64,000 nucleotides of DNA, taken from Glaciozyma antarctica PI12. Its lineage: Eukaryota; Basidiomycota; Microbotryomycetes; Kriegeriales; Camptobasidiaceae. Below the pieces are notes generated by a model. That model was not told where the DNA came from, ran no database searches, and saw only the letters and a list, made by a program, of their open reading frames with translations. Both the position numbers and the translations under genes were made by a program. Positions within the stretch are counted from its first letter, which is position 1; each line of letters begins with the position of its first letter. The DNA lies in contig KZ627156.1 of the NCBI GenBank assembly GCA_002917775.1, forward strand, positions 332,909-396,908, written 5' to 3'. Shown here one piece after another: positions 10,265 to 22,053 of the stretch.

Positions 10265-11561
10265 ATGCTTGTTCTTCCAACGGCGCTGGTGGCTATGGGG
10301 ATCGTTGGGAAGCGGACGATCGACTCTCTCATCTCTTTCCTGCTCTCCGACCCGCCGCCGGCCTTGATCTACCCTACTCAGTTCACGCAGGTGAGGAACG
10401 CGCGCTTGGACTCTGGAGGGAGCTGATGGTTGTTCTGCAGGGGATCGTGCCGAAGGTGTGCTTGAGACCTGCGTTGTGAGAGGTTGCACTGATGCTGTTA
10501 CTGCTCGAAGGCCATCCACTCGCATAATGACTGTGAGTAGAGGCGCGCAAGACCGAGCTGCCAAGCTGATCTCTGAACGCGCTGCAGACTGGAGGACGGT
10601 ACCGCTGTTAACTGCGTTGGCGGTGGGAGCTACGAGTACGGAGGCGGATCTGTGGTTAGTCGATGGAGAGCTGCTGGTACGTTCGTGAGGGGGTGGAGGG
10701 CCGGAACGTGCGCTGACGGGGCTTTGGCGTGCAGGTCGGTCACTCCAGGTCGTCGCTGACGCGCAATAGGACGTTCGCTTCTCTTTACATTGGTGCGGAG
10801 AAAGTGAGGAGCGACTGGAATCAGCTGTACTGACGCTGGAGCTCTCGCAGATCCGCTGGTCGAGATCTTGACTCTTCAGAACCCCCGCTCGCTCGTCAGC
10901 GACTTCTCCAACTCTCGTCCCAAGTTCGTCTTTCGTCCTTGTTTACCTCGTTGGAGTCAGTGAGCTAACCCATTCACCGCAGCGGCGTGTTCGACGCGGC
11001 CGACGAGCAAACTCTCCAACTCCTCATCGACTATAAAACGAACGGCACCCTCCTTCACCCCTACGTCCTCGCCGCTCTCGAACCCCTCCGCTCCCGCGGT
11101 TGGCTAACCACCTTCTCCACCCTCACCAACACCACCACCCTCGGTCCCATCACCGCGATCGGTACGGGCTCGACCCCGCTCGCTCTCGTCAAGGCTCAAG
11201 AACCTCGGGATCTGTTCTTTGATGCCCCGCTCGCGGATTTGGTGGACGTGGATTATGGAGCGGAAATCGCGCCGCTTGCGTCGGCGAGTTTGAAGGCGGC
11301 GATAGGATGGCAGGGCCTGTTCCCCATCTCTCCTTCGGCTGCGACGAAATTGCGGGAGCAGGTTGAGGGAGCGCACGAGAGGGGAATGAAAGTGCGATAT
11401 TGGGATACTACTGAGTGAGTTGCTCCTTTTTTGTGTGGAGGAGGTGCTGATGGAGGTGCAGGTGGCCGATGTTTGCGAGGAACAGGATTTGGCAGACGCT
11501 GTTGGAGTTTGGGGCGGATTACATCAATGCGGATGATGTTCTGGCTGCTAGTCAGTACTGA
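10265..11561 (+). CDS. AIM6: AIM6-like PLC-type phosphodiesterase
   Basis: Member of the PLC-like phosphodiesterase (TIM-barrel) superfamily related to yeast Altered Inheritance of Mitochondria 6. Spliced motifs: HSHNDYWRTVPLL, GATSTEADLWLVDGELLVGH with the acidic residues that bind metal in this family, and the second catalytic-region histidine in VGHSRSSL. The barrel continues through PRDLFFDAPLADL and VRYWDTTEWPMF and ends FGADYINADDVLAA. An N-terminal hydrophobic segment (LVLPTALVAMGIVG) could be a signal anchor. Six introns with clean GT-AG ends interrupt it (for example after HSHND and after GELL). The substrate is unknown. The assignment rests on motif order and overall length (about 310 residues). 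Confidence 0.8.
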
Positions 11562-12205
11562 GACGGTGGAGGGACATTGCATTGTATCGCATCGTATCGA
11601 ATACATCGTCTGCGAGGGCGAGGAGGAGAGTCGAGCAGGCCTCGGCAGCGAGATCGTGTTGAAGGGGCGCTCCTTCTCGAGAGCAGCTCTTGTTCGAGAC
11701 TACATACACTATAAATTTCCTGAATTTGGCAGCGTGGGAGAAGGGGAGGAGAGAAAAAAGCTCGAGGAGAATCGAGCGGAGAGGAGTCGACTTCGACTTC
11801 GGTGCAGCGCCTTCCCTCTTGCTCCCGCTCTCGTCGCTGGACACAGCTTGCTCTCAGCTTGCTCTCAGTAAGTCCTAGACGAACTCGAAGGGACGACAGC
11901 TTACGCCTCAGCTCACAGGACTCAAAGCTCAGCTCTCAGCTTCCTCCATCGTCCGGCTCTCAAGGGTGTTCCCGCGTGCTGGTGAGTCTGCCACCTTGCT
12001 CCGACGGCGTTCCTGGCAGCTGACTTTGCTCATTATAACCAGCTTTCTCTCGAGATCCATCTCCAGGTCGCCGAGTCCGACGCGTGAACGTGTGCGAGCA
12101 GGCACGTGGATGCCGAGCCTGGTGGGGGAGGGACGCTAGCTGACCCCAGCTCTCCGGCTCTCCCAGCAAATTCACCTTTCACTCCTACCAGTCTCGGTTC
12201 GCAGC
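11562..12205. other. Spacer between AIM6-like and MYND genes
   Basis: No gene supported. It contains an AT-richer patch (ACACTATAAATTTCC near 11706) and CT-rich sequence before the MYND gene. Several short open frames here have no family resemblance. Confidence 0.4.
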
Positions 12206-13084
12206 ATGCTGCTCATAACAGATCGCGTCTGCCGTAATTGTGGACGTAGTAAGCTCTCGACCCTCTTCCCCTCGCCCGACAGCTGACGCCGAGATCCCAC
12301 AGCGCCCGCCGAAGCTGGGGTCGCCAAGCTGCAGGTCTGCTCCGCCTGTCATACCTTCGCCTGTACGTGTGCCCTCCCAGTCTCGTCTCCCCTGCTCTTC
12401 TCATCCTCGGCGCCAGCAGCTGAGCGCTGACGTTGCACCCCTCCTAGATTGCTCGAGGGCCTGTCAGACCCAGGCATGGAATGCGCATCGCGTTGAGTGC
12501 GCTCGCAACAAGGAGGCACGCGAGTCACTCGTCCAGACGTCTTTCGGTGCCCTCCTCGCTTCTCGCACCCGCGAATTCGGCAGCCGCTTCTCGAGGACAT
12601 TCGCTCGCTGGGCCCCGGACGCCTACCGCCTCTTTTCCCCTACTCCTCTTCACCACACTCAATTCCTCATGGCGAGCTTCGAGTACAATCCGAGCCGGGC
12701 AATCATCGCGACGCAGTTCAAGTGGAGCGACGCGGGCCTGAAGACGCACGGGGAGGTGGAGAAGCTGATTCGCGAGGGGCTTCAGGGGGACGAGGAGGGG
12801 AAGGGCTACCCTCGAGAGCTGGAGTGCTCGAGCAGGCGGAAAATTTTGTACACGAGCTGGGGCAGGAACACCTCCTTCGCAAGAACGCGAGCGCAATCGC
12901 GCACTCGGGGGCGATTCCGATCCCGCACGTCCTGCTCACAACGTCTCGGAGCGGTCCTGGAGGTCCGAGGAGGACGGTGTGGGACTTTAGGAAGGGGACG
13001 CTGATGCTCCAGGTGGGGGCATATCCGGCGTGGAGGTATAACGAGGCCTGGATGGAGGAACTGAGGAAGGCATTGAGCGAGTGA
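12206..13084 (+). CDS. MYND zinc-finger protein 1
   Basis: An N-terminal MYND finger is assembled from three exons: VCRNCGR, VCSACHTFA, YCSRACQTQAWNAHRVEC, giving the C-x2-C...C-x2-C...C-x3-C...H-x3-C ligand set. The ATG at 12206 lies just before it. MYND fingers bind Pro-rich partner proteins. The remainder (RYLF-like and LMASFEYNPSRA blocks, then ENFVHELGQEHLLRKNA and a C-terminal WRYNEAWMEELRKAL) has no assigned function but is shared with the next gene, so they are tandem duplicates. The C-terminal frame joins the first only if one base is added near 12821-12826 (GGAGTG to GGAGGTG), a probable sequence error or a real frameshift. Confidence 0.72.
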
Positions 13085-13869
13085 GGGGAGGCTGGAGCTA
13101 GCTTTTGGGAAACGCGCTGGGAGTGGGGAGTGGGGAGTGGGGGGGAAGGAGACAGAATGGATCGAACGGCTGCGTTCATGTTTTTGGTTGCGAGAGAGAA
13201 CGGGAGGAGAGGATGCAGAATGGCGGAGCTGGATTGTAGGGGCAGTACTGCGTGAGATTATTGAGCTAATCACCGCCGCCAAATAGGCAGGCGTGAGAGT
13301 GTGTTGCTCTCTCGAAGAGTTGGAGAGTGCGGATCTTAAAATCTCGCTGCCGAGAAGAGCAATCCTGCACTCATCGAGCCCCTTTTCAGCCGTCTTCGCT
13401 CGTCTTGCGTACAAGCATAACAGTGTGCTTTCTGTGCAAACAGAACAGACCTACGACGTCGTGGCTCAGCGTACCAGGTTCAGGAGGTTCCTGACTTGTC
13501 GACGTACCTCCTGCAGTCCGTTGGCTTGTCTCGCGCGCTCTCTCCCCTTTGCAAAGGGACGTGCTATATTTTGAGGCTTTTAAAAACCTATCGAGCTCAA
13601 GAAGTCGTGCAAGTGAGACGCAGAAGGTGAAGGAGGTGCGGCTGGCACGCGAGAGACGCCTCATCGGGCGCCTGCCTGAGATGCAGCTGTGGGGAAGGGA
13701 GAGGACTGCCTGACCTGCAACTTTCATACGTTTACATTAGCCAAACTGCTTAGCGGAACGAACTCAGTCCGGTGGGAGCAGCTCAGCCCAAAAAACGTCG
13801 CGGGGCGCGCGTCCTTTTTCCTTCCTCCCCTCTTCCCCTCCACCCAGATCAGACTCTCGAGGCATCAGC
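13085..13869. other. Spacer between the tandem MYND genes
   Basis: No gene, RNA or repeat recognised. The last 80 bp are C/T-rich and look like the leader of the second MYND gene. Confidence 0.4.
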
Positions 13870-14757
13870 ATGGCAGACTTGGGACAAATCTGCAGGGTCT
13901 GTAGCAAGTGTAAGTCGCCGCTGGGCTCCGACGCGGGCAGGACAGCTCACGGTGGGCGCGTTCCTCTCCTCCAGCTCACGTGGAAGCTCAGCTCTCCAGG
14001 ATGCTGAGGTGCGGAAGTTGTAGGACGGCACCTTGTAAGAGCTCTCACTGGGTGTACTGCTGCACCACGGGCAGAGCTGACCACCTCCTCTCCTTCTCCT
14101 CCCACTCCTCCTCCTCCCGCTCCTCCTCTTCCTCCTCCTCCACCACTCAGACTGCTCCCGCGAGTGCCAGTCCCTCGATAGACCCTCCCACCGTGACGAC
14201 TTCAAGCGGGACACCAAGACCCGTCAAGCGCTGAGCGAATCCTCCCCCCTCGCCCCTCTCCTCCTCGCTCGCACGATAAAGCTCGATGTGCATCTCAACA
14301 AGGTCTTCTGTCGCTATATCATCGACGCCTACCGCTTCGACACCCCATCTCCTCTCCACACCACTCACGCCTTCTGGGCCGTCTTTGAATTTGACCCGAA
14401 TCGCGGCGAGAGGGTGGAACAGCAGTTCCAGTAGGTCGACGGAGGGATGGCGACGCATTTGGAGATCGGGCGATATCCACGAGGAGGTGGAAAGAGGGGG
14501 AGGGGGAGAAGCTCGTTAAGTCGTTGGGACAGGAAGCGCTCATTCGCCAGTGGCCGTCGAACCACGCCCGCGGACGGATCACGATCCCGTTCGTCTTTCT
14601 CGCGACGCTCGCGCCAGGTCTCGAGGAAGGAGACCGACAAACTACTTCACCTTTAACCCAATCTTTCATCGCTTTCAACCCCAACGGCGGACACGAAGGG
14701 CATGTCTACGACGAGAACTGGCTGCAGAAGCTTAAGAAGGAACTGAGCCAGCAGTGA
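13870..14757 (+). CDS. MYND zinc-finger protein 2 (tandem paralog)
   Basis: Same plan as the neighbour upstream: ICRVCSK, LRCGSCRTAP, YCSRECQSLDRPSHRDDF from three exons (introns after 13909 and after 14033) make the MYND finger; then a helical block ending AFWAVFEFDPNR aligns with AFEYNPSR-type sequence of copy 1, and the end GQEALIRQW...DENWLQKLKKELSQQ aligns with its C-terminus. Between 14430 and 14505 the frame shifts twice (an in-frame TAG at about 14434 and G5 runs near 14490-14505), so the model is joined by homology. Either assembly errors or decay of this copy would explain it; the finger itself is intact. Confidence 0.62.
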
Positions 14758-15493
14758 GGGATGCGGGGGAGCTGGAGCTATTCGAACTTTTCGAGCAGAG
14801 GGGGGATTGGAGGATTGAGGTGCTTGCTTGCGGGAATATGAACGGGGTCGTCGTCGTGGGCGAGAGCGAGATGGAGAAGGATCTGCGCGTGCGACGGGGT
14901 GTACTTCCGCTGCTCTTCCTACCTTCCTGCTCGTCTTCTCTCCTCCTACGCTACAAATCGACGTCACTGCGCAAAGATATTGGCTTCCCCCTCGCTGAAA
15001 GCTGTCATCGCATTGTTCAACCCGCTTTGCACACCCCAAAAGTCCGCCCGAACGAGCTCGCTCCCACCGAGCGGGGCGCTGGACTTGCGCCATTATTAGT
15101 TATAACGGGAGTCCTCTATCTGTGACGGGTTCAGCGAGCCTTTGGGAGAGAAAGCACAAATCTTGCGAGGAGCGAGAGCTTGAGAAGTGAGATGAAGGAC
15201 GTGCGGAGGAGGACAGCGACCCAGCCTCACGCCCTCTCTGGCTCATTCTTTTTCTTACTTGTAGCAGCGTTTTCACCGCAAGCTCTCAGCTGTCTGTAAC
15301 AAACGAAAGAAGGACCACGAAAGGGAAAACAGCAGAAAGACGGGACAGCCGAGAAACACTTGGGTGGGACGCAAAGACGCTGTCCCCTCACCTTCGCGTG
15401 CGCTTGCCTTCTTCCTCGCTCCTTCCTCCCACCTCCCCTCAGCCCCTCAAGCACCTCGTTGCTCTCTCCAACTCCTCACCCTCACCAAAAACG
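14758..15493. other. Spacer upstream of aspartate aminotransferase
   Basis: No gene supported. The final 100 bp are CT-rich leader sequence (TCCAACTCCTCACCCTCACC) before the transferase ATG. Nothing else recognised. Confidence 0.4.
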
Positions 15494-17405
15494 ATGCTCT
15501 CCCGCTTCACCGGCCGCGCCGTCGCCTCCTCGAGGATGGCTCCTTTGGCTCGCTCCGTCTCAGTCTGGTCCCACGTCCCCGCAGGACCTCCCGATGCGAT
15601 TCTCGGTTCGTACAAAGTCTTTGCGAGGTGCATAGGTGGAAAGGAGCTGACTGGCGCGTCGCGATCGCAGGAGTCACGGAGGCGTTCAAGGCTGACAAGG
15701 ATCCCCGCAAGATCAACTTGGGAGTCGGAGCCTACCGCGATGCTGAGGGCAAGCCTTACGTCCTCCCTACTGTCCGCACCGTACGTTCTTCCTCCTTACC
15801 ATCCTGCCCTCGTCACCCCCTCGAAGACGCCGTTTCAGCAGCTAACCGGGCTTTCTTCTCTTTCTTCCGGGCATGCATAGGCGGACGAGCTCATCGTCGC
15901 CCAGAAGAACGACAAGGAGTACCTCCCCATCACTGGATTCCCCGAGTTCACCAAGCAAGCTGCGATCCTCGCATACGGCGCCGACTCTGCGCCTCTCAAG
16001 GAAGGCCGGGTGCGTCCTGTCGAAGAGCCGCGGTCGACGCCCCTACTCACACTTTTGATTCCTCCAGATCGCCATCACTCAGTCCATCTCGGGCACTGGA
16101 GCTCTTCGCATTGGAGGAGCGTTCCTTGAGCGCTTCTACCCCCACTCCAAGGCCATCTACCTCCCTACTCCTACCTGGGGCAACCACATCCCGATCATGA
16201 AGGATTCGGGACTCGAGGTCAAGAGCTACTCGTACTACGACAAGAAGACCGTTGGACTCGACTTTGAGGGAATGAAGAAGGATCTCAGGGTGCGCGCGTC
16301 TTCTTTGGGCGGTCGCGGGAGGGATGGAGCTGATGCGTTCGTTCGTTTGATGTGTGCAGGCTGCACCCGCCAAGTCCGTCTTCCTCCTCCACGCCTGCGC
16401 CCACAACCCCACTGGAGTCGACCCCACTCCTGAGCAATGGCGCGAGCTCTCCGACATCTTCAAGGAGAAGGAGCACTTCCCCTTCTTCGACTGCGCCTAC
16501 CAGGGCACGTTTCTCGGGCCTCATGTCCCACTGCACCTAGCTAATCTCTTTCGCCGCTCGCAGGATTCGCTTCTGGTGACCTTGATGCCGACGCTGCTCC
16601 CTTCCGCCACTTTGTCGCCGAGGGACACTCGATCCTCCTTGCCCAGTCGTTCGCGAAGAACATGGGTCTCTACGGCGAGCGTGTTGGTGCTTTCTCGGTC
16701 GTCACGGCGAGTGCGGAGGAGCGTGCCAAGGTTGATTCTCAGATCAAGATGTGCGTGGTGTTCTTCTCTCCCTTCCCCAGCCGACTCCTTCGCTCGATTC
16801 GAGCTTTGAACGTGGAACGGAATGGTGCTGCGAAGAAGCCTGTGCTGACCCTACCTCGCGCGCAGTCTCGTTCGTCCTATGTACTCCAACCCTCCCGTCC
16901 ACGGTGCTCGCATCGCTGGAACCATCCTTTCCGATCCCAAGCTCAACGCTCAGTGGTACGTTCTCCCTCCTCGCTCCTCTCGCCATCTACGACGAGCTAA
17001 CACGTTCTTCAGGACTGTCGAGGTCAAGGAGATGGCCGACCGTATCATCAACATGCGTTCGACCCTCTACGATCTCCTCGTCAAGGAGCTTGGCAGCAAG
17101 AAGGAGTGGGGACACATCAAGTCCCAGATCGGTGCGCTCCCTCCCTCCACTCCTCCATCCTCGCAATGACATTTCTCGCTCGTAGGAATGTTCTGCTTCA
17201 CCGGCCTCACCCCCGAGCAGGTCGAGAAGCTCACCAAGGAGCACCACATCTACCTCACCAAGGACGGCCGTATCTCCGTTGCTGGTGCGTCCTTTCGTAC
17301 TGTTTTCGGTCGAGGGTGGAGCAGGACTGACGAGTAAGCACAGGCATCACTCCTCACAACGTTCGCCACCTTGCCGAGTCGATCCACGCTGTTACTTCGC
17401 CATAG
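15494..17405 (+). CDS. AAT1: Mitochondrial aspartate aminotransferase
   Basis: PLP-dependent class I aminotransferase converting aspartate and 2-oxoglutarate to oxaloacetate and glutamate; part of the malate-aspartate shuttle. Family hallmarks: [19 protein letters not shown], the substrate loop [20 protein letters not shown], the PLP-phosphate segment [13 protein letters not shown], the Asp/Tyr block [13 protein letters not shown], and the Schiff-base lysine in [15 protein letters not shown]. The N-terminus ([23 protein letters not shown]) is rich in Arg and Ser without acids, a matrix-targeting presequence, so this is the mitochondrial form. About ten short introns split the gene; the length of about 425 residues after splicing is normal. 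The end [18 protein letters not shown] matches the family. Confidence 0.95.
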
Positions 17406-17701
17406 AGATGTAATGAGCGCGACGAGTTTGACATGAGCTTTCGTTCCTCTGCGACCTCGGTGGATTGCTGCTGAGCATGTTCTGCTCCAGCGACGCGATT
17501 AGACCTCAGCTGGAGGCAGTCACGAGCTTCGCAGATCTTTTGTCTCGCTTCGCACGGGGCAGTTCCCACTACTTTCTCTCGTTTTGGCCCAACTTCCCTT
17601 TCTGTCCTGGGCTCTTGCTTGGCTACACAGCTTCTCTTCTTTCCTCCCTCTGCTTCCTCCCCCATCTCGCCCCCCCTCACCACCTCCCAACACCCATCAC
17701 T
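17406..17701. other. Short spacer
   Basis: Transferase 3' flank followed by a pyrimidine-rich leader (CTTCTTTCCTCCCTCTGC) of the next gene. No other feature. Confidence 0.4.
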
Positions 17702-18269
17702 ATGCGACCCCTCCTCCTCCTTTCCCTTCCCCTCATTTCCACTTCCCTCGCCCAACCCCCCGCCACAGGCATCCCCGCCGCTCCCACCGCCACCACTTTC
17801 GACTGGACAAACACGGACAACCTCCCCTATCCCACGAACGATATCTCCTGGTCCATCTTCACGCCGACGGGGACGGACGATACGTGGCGGGTGGGGCCGA
17901 CGAGCGTCCCTGGGGAGCCGGGGGAGGGTTGGACGCCGGGGTTTCCTGGAGAAGGAGATCCGGGGGGAGCCTTGGTTTCCTGGAGAAGAAGAGCCGAGGG
18001 ATCAAGGGACGGATTGGGAGGGTGCGTGGACGGGAGCGGGGGAGGGAGTGACGATGATGGATCTGGGATGGACGAAGGATGCGGAGGGGGCGACAGCGCA
18101 GGGAGGGAGGGCGACGACTTCGAAAGGGACGAGCGAGATGCTGGAGAGGGCGACGGGGACGGCGAGCAGGGCGGCGGTGGAGACGCTCGTGACGAATGGT
18201 GTGGAGGGGGGCGGTGGCGGTGGGGTGGCGATGGTGGTGGCGTGTGTGTTTGTGATGTACTGGGCGTAA
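17702..18269 (+). CDS. Small secreted, probably GPI-anchored protein
   Basis: The ATG at 17702 opens a clear signal peptide (RPLLLLSLPLISTSLAQ). The mature part begins Pro/Thr-rich and continues WTNTDNLPYPTNDISWSIF and PGEGWTPGFPGEG. At the G6 run 17962-17967 the sensible frame changes by one base; the following frame gives a repeat of the same motif (EPWFPGEEEPRDQG), a Ser/Thr/Gly-rich stalk and a hydrophobic end (GVAMVVACVFVMYWA), the usual GPI-attachment layout. The model therefore assumes one surplus G. No known family. Likely cell-wall or plasma-membrane surface protein. Confidence 0.55.
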
Positions 18270-18644
18270 TTGAGAGTAGTTGAAATGGACTTGCGAGCTT
18301 GAGAGTATGTGAAGCAGAGGTGGAGGAGGGAAGTGGTAGAGCTCGCTGTCGAGCTTGAGGCCGGCGATGCGCTACTTCATCGAATCGACAGGAAGAGCAG
18401 CTGAGGGCGCAGAAAGAGGGTAAATACCGCCGCGAGCAGGAGTCAGATTGGTAGAGAGGTAGCAGAGGGCAGAGCAGGCGAGGACGGAGCAGTGTGCGAG
18501 GAGCGAGTCGGAAACGTTCCTCCGCATTGACTGACAAATAAACTCAAGCTCTACGTCCCCCGAAAGCACTCCCCCTGATCTGCGGAAAGAAGCGAGTCAG
18601 CGGGGAGAGATAGCCAGAAAGTGCTCGCTACTGACCAGAATCGC
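18270..18644. other. Convergent spacer
   Basis: 3' flanks of the GPI-type gene and of the F-box/LRR gene. No further feature seen. Confidence 0.4.
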
Positions 18645-19666
18645 TCACGCCTCCCACCTTGCGCCAAAGTTCAGCTCGATGCCCTTAACCTCGCCCTCGC
18701 GCTGCAGCTCAACGCTTCCCTCAGTTCGAACGAAATCGTTCCTTTCCAGCTCGAGATGCAAGCGTCGAAGCGTCGACACCGCCTGCCCACCCGAAGCGAG
18801 CGTCTCCCGAATCGTCTCCAGCGTCGCCCCGCCGCGGAATACGTCCAGCACCGTCCACTCGTTCAACGCTCCAGGCAAATGGAGAAGGATTACTGGCGAT
18901 GCGGAGGAGTTGCATGTGAGGTGCTTGACGTTCGTGCAGCGCTCCAGGAAGGGCTTGAGGAAGGTTGCGGGTGGCGAGAATGATAGCAAGACAGAGACGA
19001 GCTGGTGAGCGATGTTGGAGAGGAATAGGACGCTTTCGTCGTCGCGTGTCGTCCATCGCGTCCCGTGGAGGCAGAGGGAGCGTACGGAGGGCTTAAGGAG
19101 GTCTTTGAGGATATCGAGGGAGGGCAAGTGATCGAAAGAGAGGCGAACGAGCTGGAATCGGTAGAGCACCGGGAGCCATGTCGGCCGCAAGTGGATCTTC
19201 AAAGTAAGGTCCACTAGGCCTGGCAAGGTGCGACTGCTTCAGCGACGTTGGCCGCCACAGGCAAAGAGGGAGACTCACCTTGTAGAGGAACCAAATGCAG
19301 ATTATTCTGTGCCTCACCTGTATACTCATCCAACGTGAGCTTGGTCAAGCGCGGACACGCCTCAGCCACTTGACGAACCAGCATCGGCCCATGTACCACG
19401 TCTGTACTCAGAAAGAAGTCGTTGACCAGCGCCAGCTCCGAGGTTCCATGTCGATGATTACGCCCCGCCAGGAATAAGATCGCCTGCTTGTGGTTGGACA
19501 GGTGAACCCTCCTCTCGAGCAGCGGCTGCGCGATGGCGCGCCAGAGGCGGCAGACTCGAACAGCCGCAGTGAGGAAGGCGTACCTCTTGTGGGGGGACTG
19601 ACGGGGGTCGGTGCCGAGCTCCAGGATTCGAGTGATAGTTTCGGTGGGGAGGGATTGGATGGGCAT
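18645..19666 (-). CDS. F-box/leucine-rich-repeat-like protein
   Basis: Begins MPIQSLPTETITRILELG, a canonical F-box start, followed by RVCRLWRAIAQPLLERRVHL, so the F-box spans residues 1-50. The rest has leucine-patterned blocks (LPSLDILKDLLKPSVRSLCLHG, CTNVKHLTCN, LRRLHLELE) like degenerate LRRs that bind substrates. An intron at about 19280-19225 (GTGAGT donor, CTGAAGC branch area, TTGCCAG acceptor) joins LVPLQ to GLVDLTLKI. An upstream in-frame ATG at 19867 is possible but would give a low-complexity extension. Probably a substrate receptor of an SCF ubiquitin ligase. It is not close in sequence to the 54 and 61 kb F-box pair. Head-to-head with ESS2. Confidence 0.75.
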
Positions 19667-19948
19667 AGTGGCGGGGAAGGTGGGAGGGGAGGGAGGGGAG
19701 GGGAGCCTGGGAAGGCGGGAGCTGGTTCTGGCGCTTCTGGCGAGGCGGGTGAGCTCGGTCGGCAAGGGGCGCACGGTGGCTTGAGGAGAGCTTACCTGGC
19801 CCTGTTTACGAGCGGCCTGAGAAGAAGCAAGTCCAGCGCGTGTGGTAGGTAGGAGAGAGGCCAGCAAGGACGGTCGCGAGCTTCACCCAAGTCCTCCAGC
19901 CCTCCCTTGGTTCCGACCACGACATTCCGCTCCCTCGACAGCTTCAGA

Positions 19949-22053
19949 ATGAGCAGGAACCCTGTTGCTTCCATTTCAGGAACGCCCTACGACTCCCCCC
20001 ACGGCTCAGACTGGTCTACCGCCTCCAATGCCATCGCCGTCCCGCGCTCGACCTCCTCCCAGCTCACTCGAACAGTGATCACCAAGCCGTCCCTCTCCCT
20101 TCTCAAGCAGGAGATCCTCTCTGTGCGCTATTCCCCTCTCTGCGATTGGGCTCAGCTGACGTGCAGTGGGTTACAGGATGAGCCGAATACACCGATGCGC
20201 TCTCCGACATCATCAAGCGTGACTTCTTCCCCCAGCTCCGGGAGCTGGACGCCCACAACGAGCTCGTACGGGCGTACCGCTCCGAGAACCCTTCCCAGAT
20301 CGAGGAAAGCGTCCGCCGGATGCGCGAAGTCGTCACCCCCACCCCTCGTCGACGGAATCGAGGTGCGCTCTCTCCTCCCCCCTGCCCCTACTCAGCTGAC
20401 GAGAGGACGACAGGAGCTACCCCCGGCCGCACACCCTTCGGTACAGAACCCTCCGACACCCCGACCTACTTCTCCGAAACCCCCTCCCGCGCCACACCCC
20501 GCACGAAGGCCGCTCGAGCTCTGCCGGACACGCGGTACGACGACACCCTCTCCCTCGACGCCTTTCAGGCCAAGTACACCTCGGAGGATAACTCGTCGTT
20601 TGCGGGACTGTTGAACTCGGACAACAAGGTTCGGAGGGAGAAGTACAATTGGGCTTGGGACGCGGAGCGCAAGGCGAATGTCAAGGCTATTCGAGGGAGG
20701 GAGGCGAGGGAAAGACTGGTGGATATGACGAGGAAGATGGTGGAGAGCGATAAAGATGGGGTGGTGAGGATGGTGGAGGGAGCGCCGGGGAGGCCGGGGG
20801 AGCGAAGGTTGGTGGTGGAGGGTGGGATGGAGGCGCCGTCGAGGTTGATGGTGGAAGGAAAGACGTGGGGGGTTGGTGGTTTCGTGGTTACGGGGGGAGG
20901 GGAGGCGTCTGCGAAGGGGAAGGGGAAGGGGAANNNNNNNNNNNNNNNNNNNNNNNNNNNNNNNNNNNNNNNNNNNNNNNNNNNNNNNNNNNNNNNNNNN
21001 NNNNNNNNNNNNGGGAGGGAGGGAGGGACGGAGGAGGAGGAGGAGGAGGAGAGGGGGAAGGGGAAGGAGGTGGTGGAGGGGAGTGGGTTTGTCGATTGGG
21101 ACAAGCCGACGGTCGAGGAGGAGGAGGATGCGAAGGCGGTCAAGGATATCGACTGCCAGGTCCCAATGGACGGCTGGAAGTTTACCGTATGTCCGCCTCT
21201 CTTCGCTGCCCTCGCAGAAACTGACCTCGCCTGCAGAACCGCAACTCGTTCATGTTCCCTCCCGACGCCGACGTCCCCTTTGATCGCGATCCTATCCTCC
21301 CCGACGCGAATCCCGACGCGCTACTTCTCGGCGACCCCAAGGCGATTCGGCACCATGCGACGAGGCTGGAGGAGGTCGAGAAGGGAGATCCAGGAGCGCC
21401 GAGTCCCAGTCGAAGTCGGATCAACGCTGCGATCACTGGAACGCCTTGTACGTCCGCTTTCTACTCGAACCACCACTCCTTCTTCGTCTCCTCCGTATCC
21501 CCTCGCAACGCTGAGCTAACAAACCCTCGCAGATCCCAACCCCACCTCCGGCACTCCCAAAGTACGGGGCTTCTCCTTCGTCTCCGCCCTCCCCACTCCT
21601 CGTGCTTCGACTATCGACCCCCAATCTCTGCAAGACCTCATGACCTGGGGCACCATCGATTCTACCCCTGTCGCCCTCTATCGCTCCTCGCTCTCCTCCG
21701 GCGGCGGTCCCTTCCACATCACCGACACCTCCCGCCGCGAAGTCCTCGCGCACCGCATGGCGAACAAAGCCAAGCGCTCCCTCTCTGCGCGCGACGGCGA
21801 GGAGAAGAAGAGCCGCGCGAGCTCGCTGAGGACGGGGACGCCAAGAGCGGCGGAATTGAGTCCTGCGGCGAGGATGCTGCTGGGGAGGACGGGGCCGGGG
21901 AAGGCGTTGGAAGGTGGGATGGGAGGAAGGGAGAGGGCGATGAAGAGGGCTAGGGAGGTGGAGAGTAGGGAGAGGTTGAGGAGGGAGAGGTGGACGCCTA
22001 GTCCGAGTGTGGATTTGGGCTTTGATCCGGATTTGCCGGATGAACCGATGTAG
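19949..22053 (+). CDS. ESS2: ESS2/DGCR14 splicing factor
   Basis: Nuclear protein of the late spliceosome (C complex), homologous to DGCR14/ESS2 and fission yeast Bis1. Diagnostic segments: EYTDALSDIIKRDFFPQL near the N-terminus, TPRRRNRG, YTSEDNSSFAGLLNSDN with REKYNWAWDAE, NRNSFMFPPDA, and SPAARMLLGR with a basic charged tail ending DLPDEPM. Introns of about 45-60 nt follow ILS, the Arg-rich segment, DGWKFT and GTPY. A run of 79 N (20934-21012) falls in a low-complexity Glu/Gly linker. One base appears missing at 20178-20184 (GATGAGCCGAA where GATGAGGCCGAA would keep the conserved DEAEYTD in frame). The ATG at 19949 (MSRNPVAS) is the first in the exon. Confidence 0.88.
20934..21012. other. 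Assembly gap (79 N)
   Basis: A run of 79 unknown bases flanked on the left by repeated GGGGAA units and on the right by GGGAGGGAGGGA and GGAGGAGGA. It most likely covers a purine-rich tandem repeat inside the ESS2 linker; its true length is not known. Confidence 0.95.
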
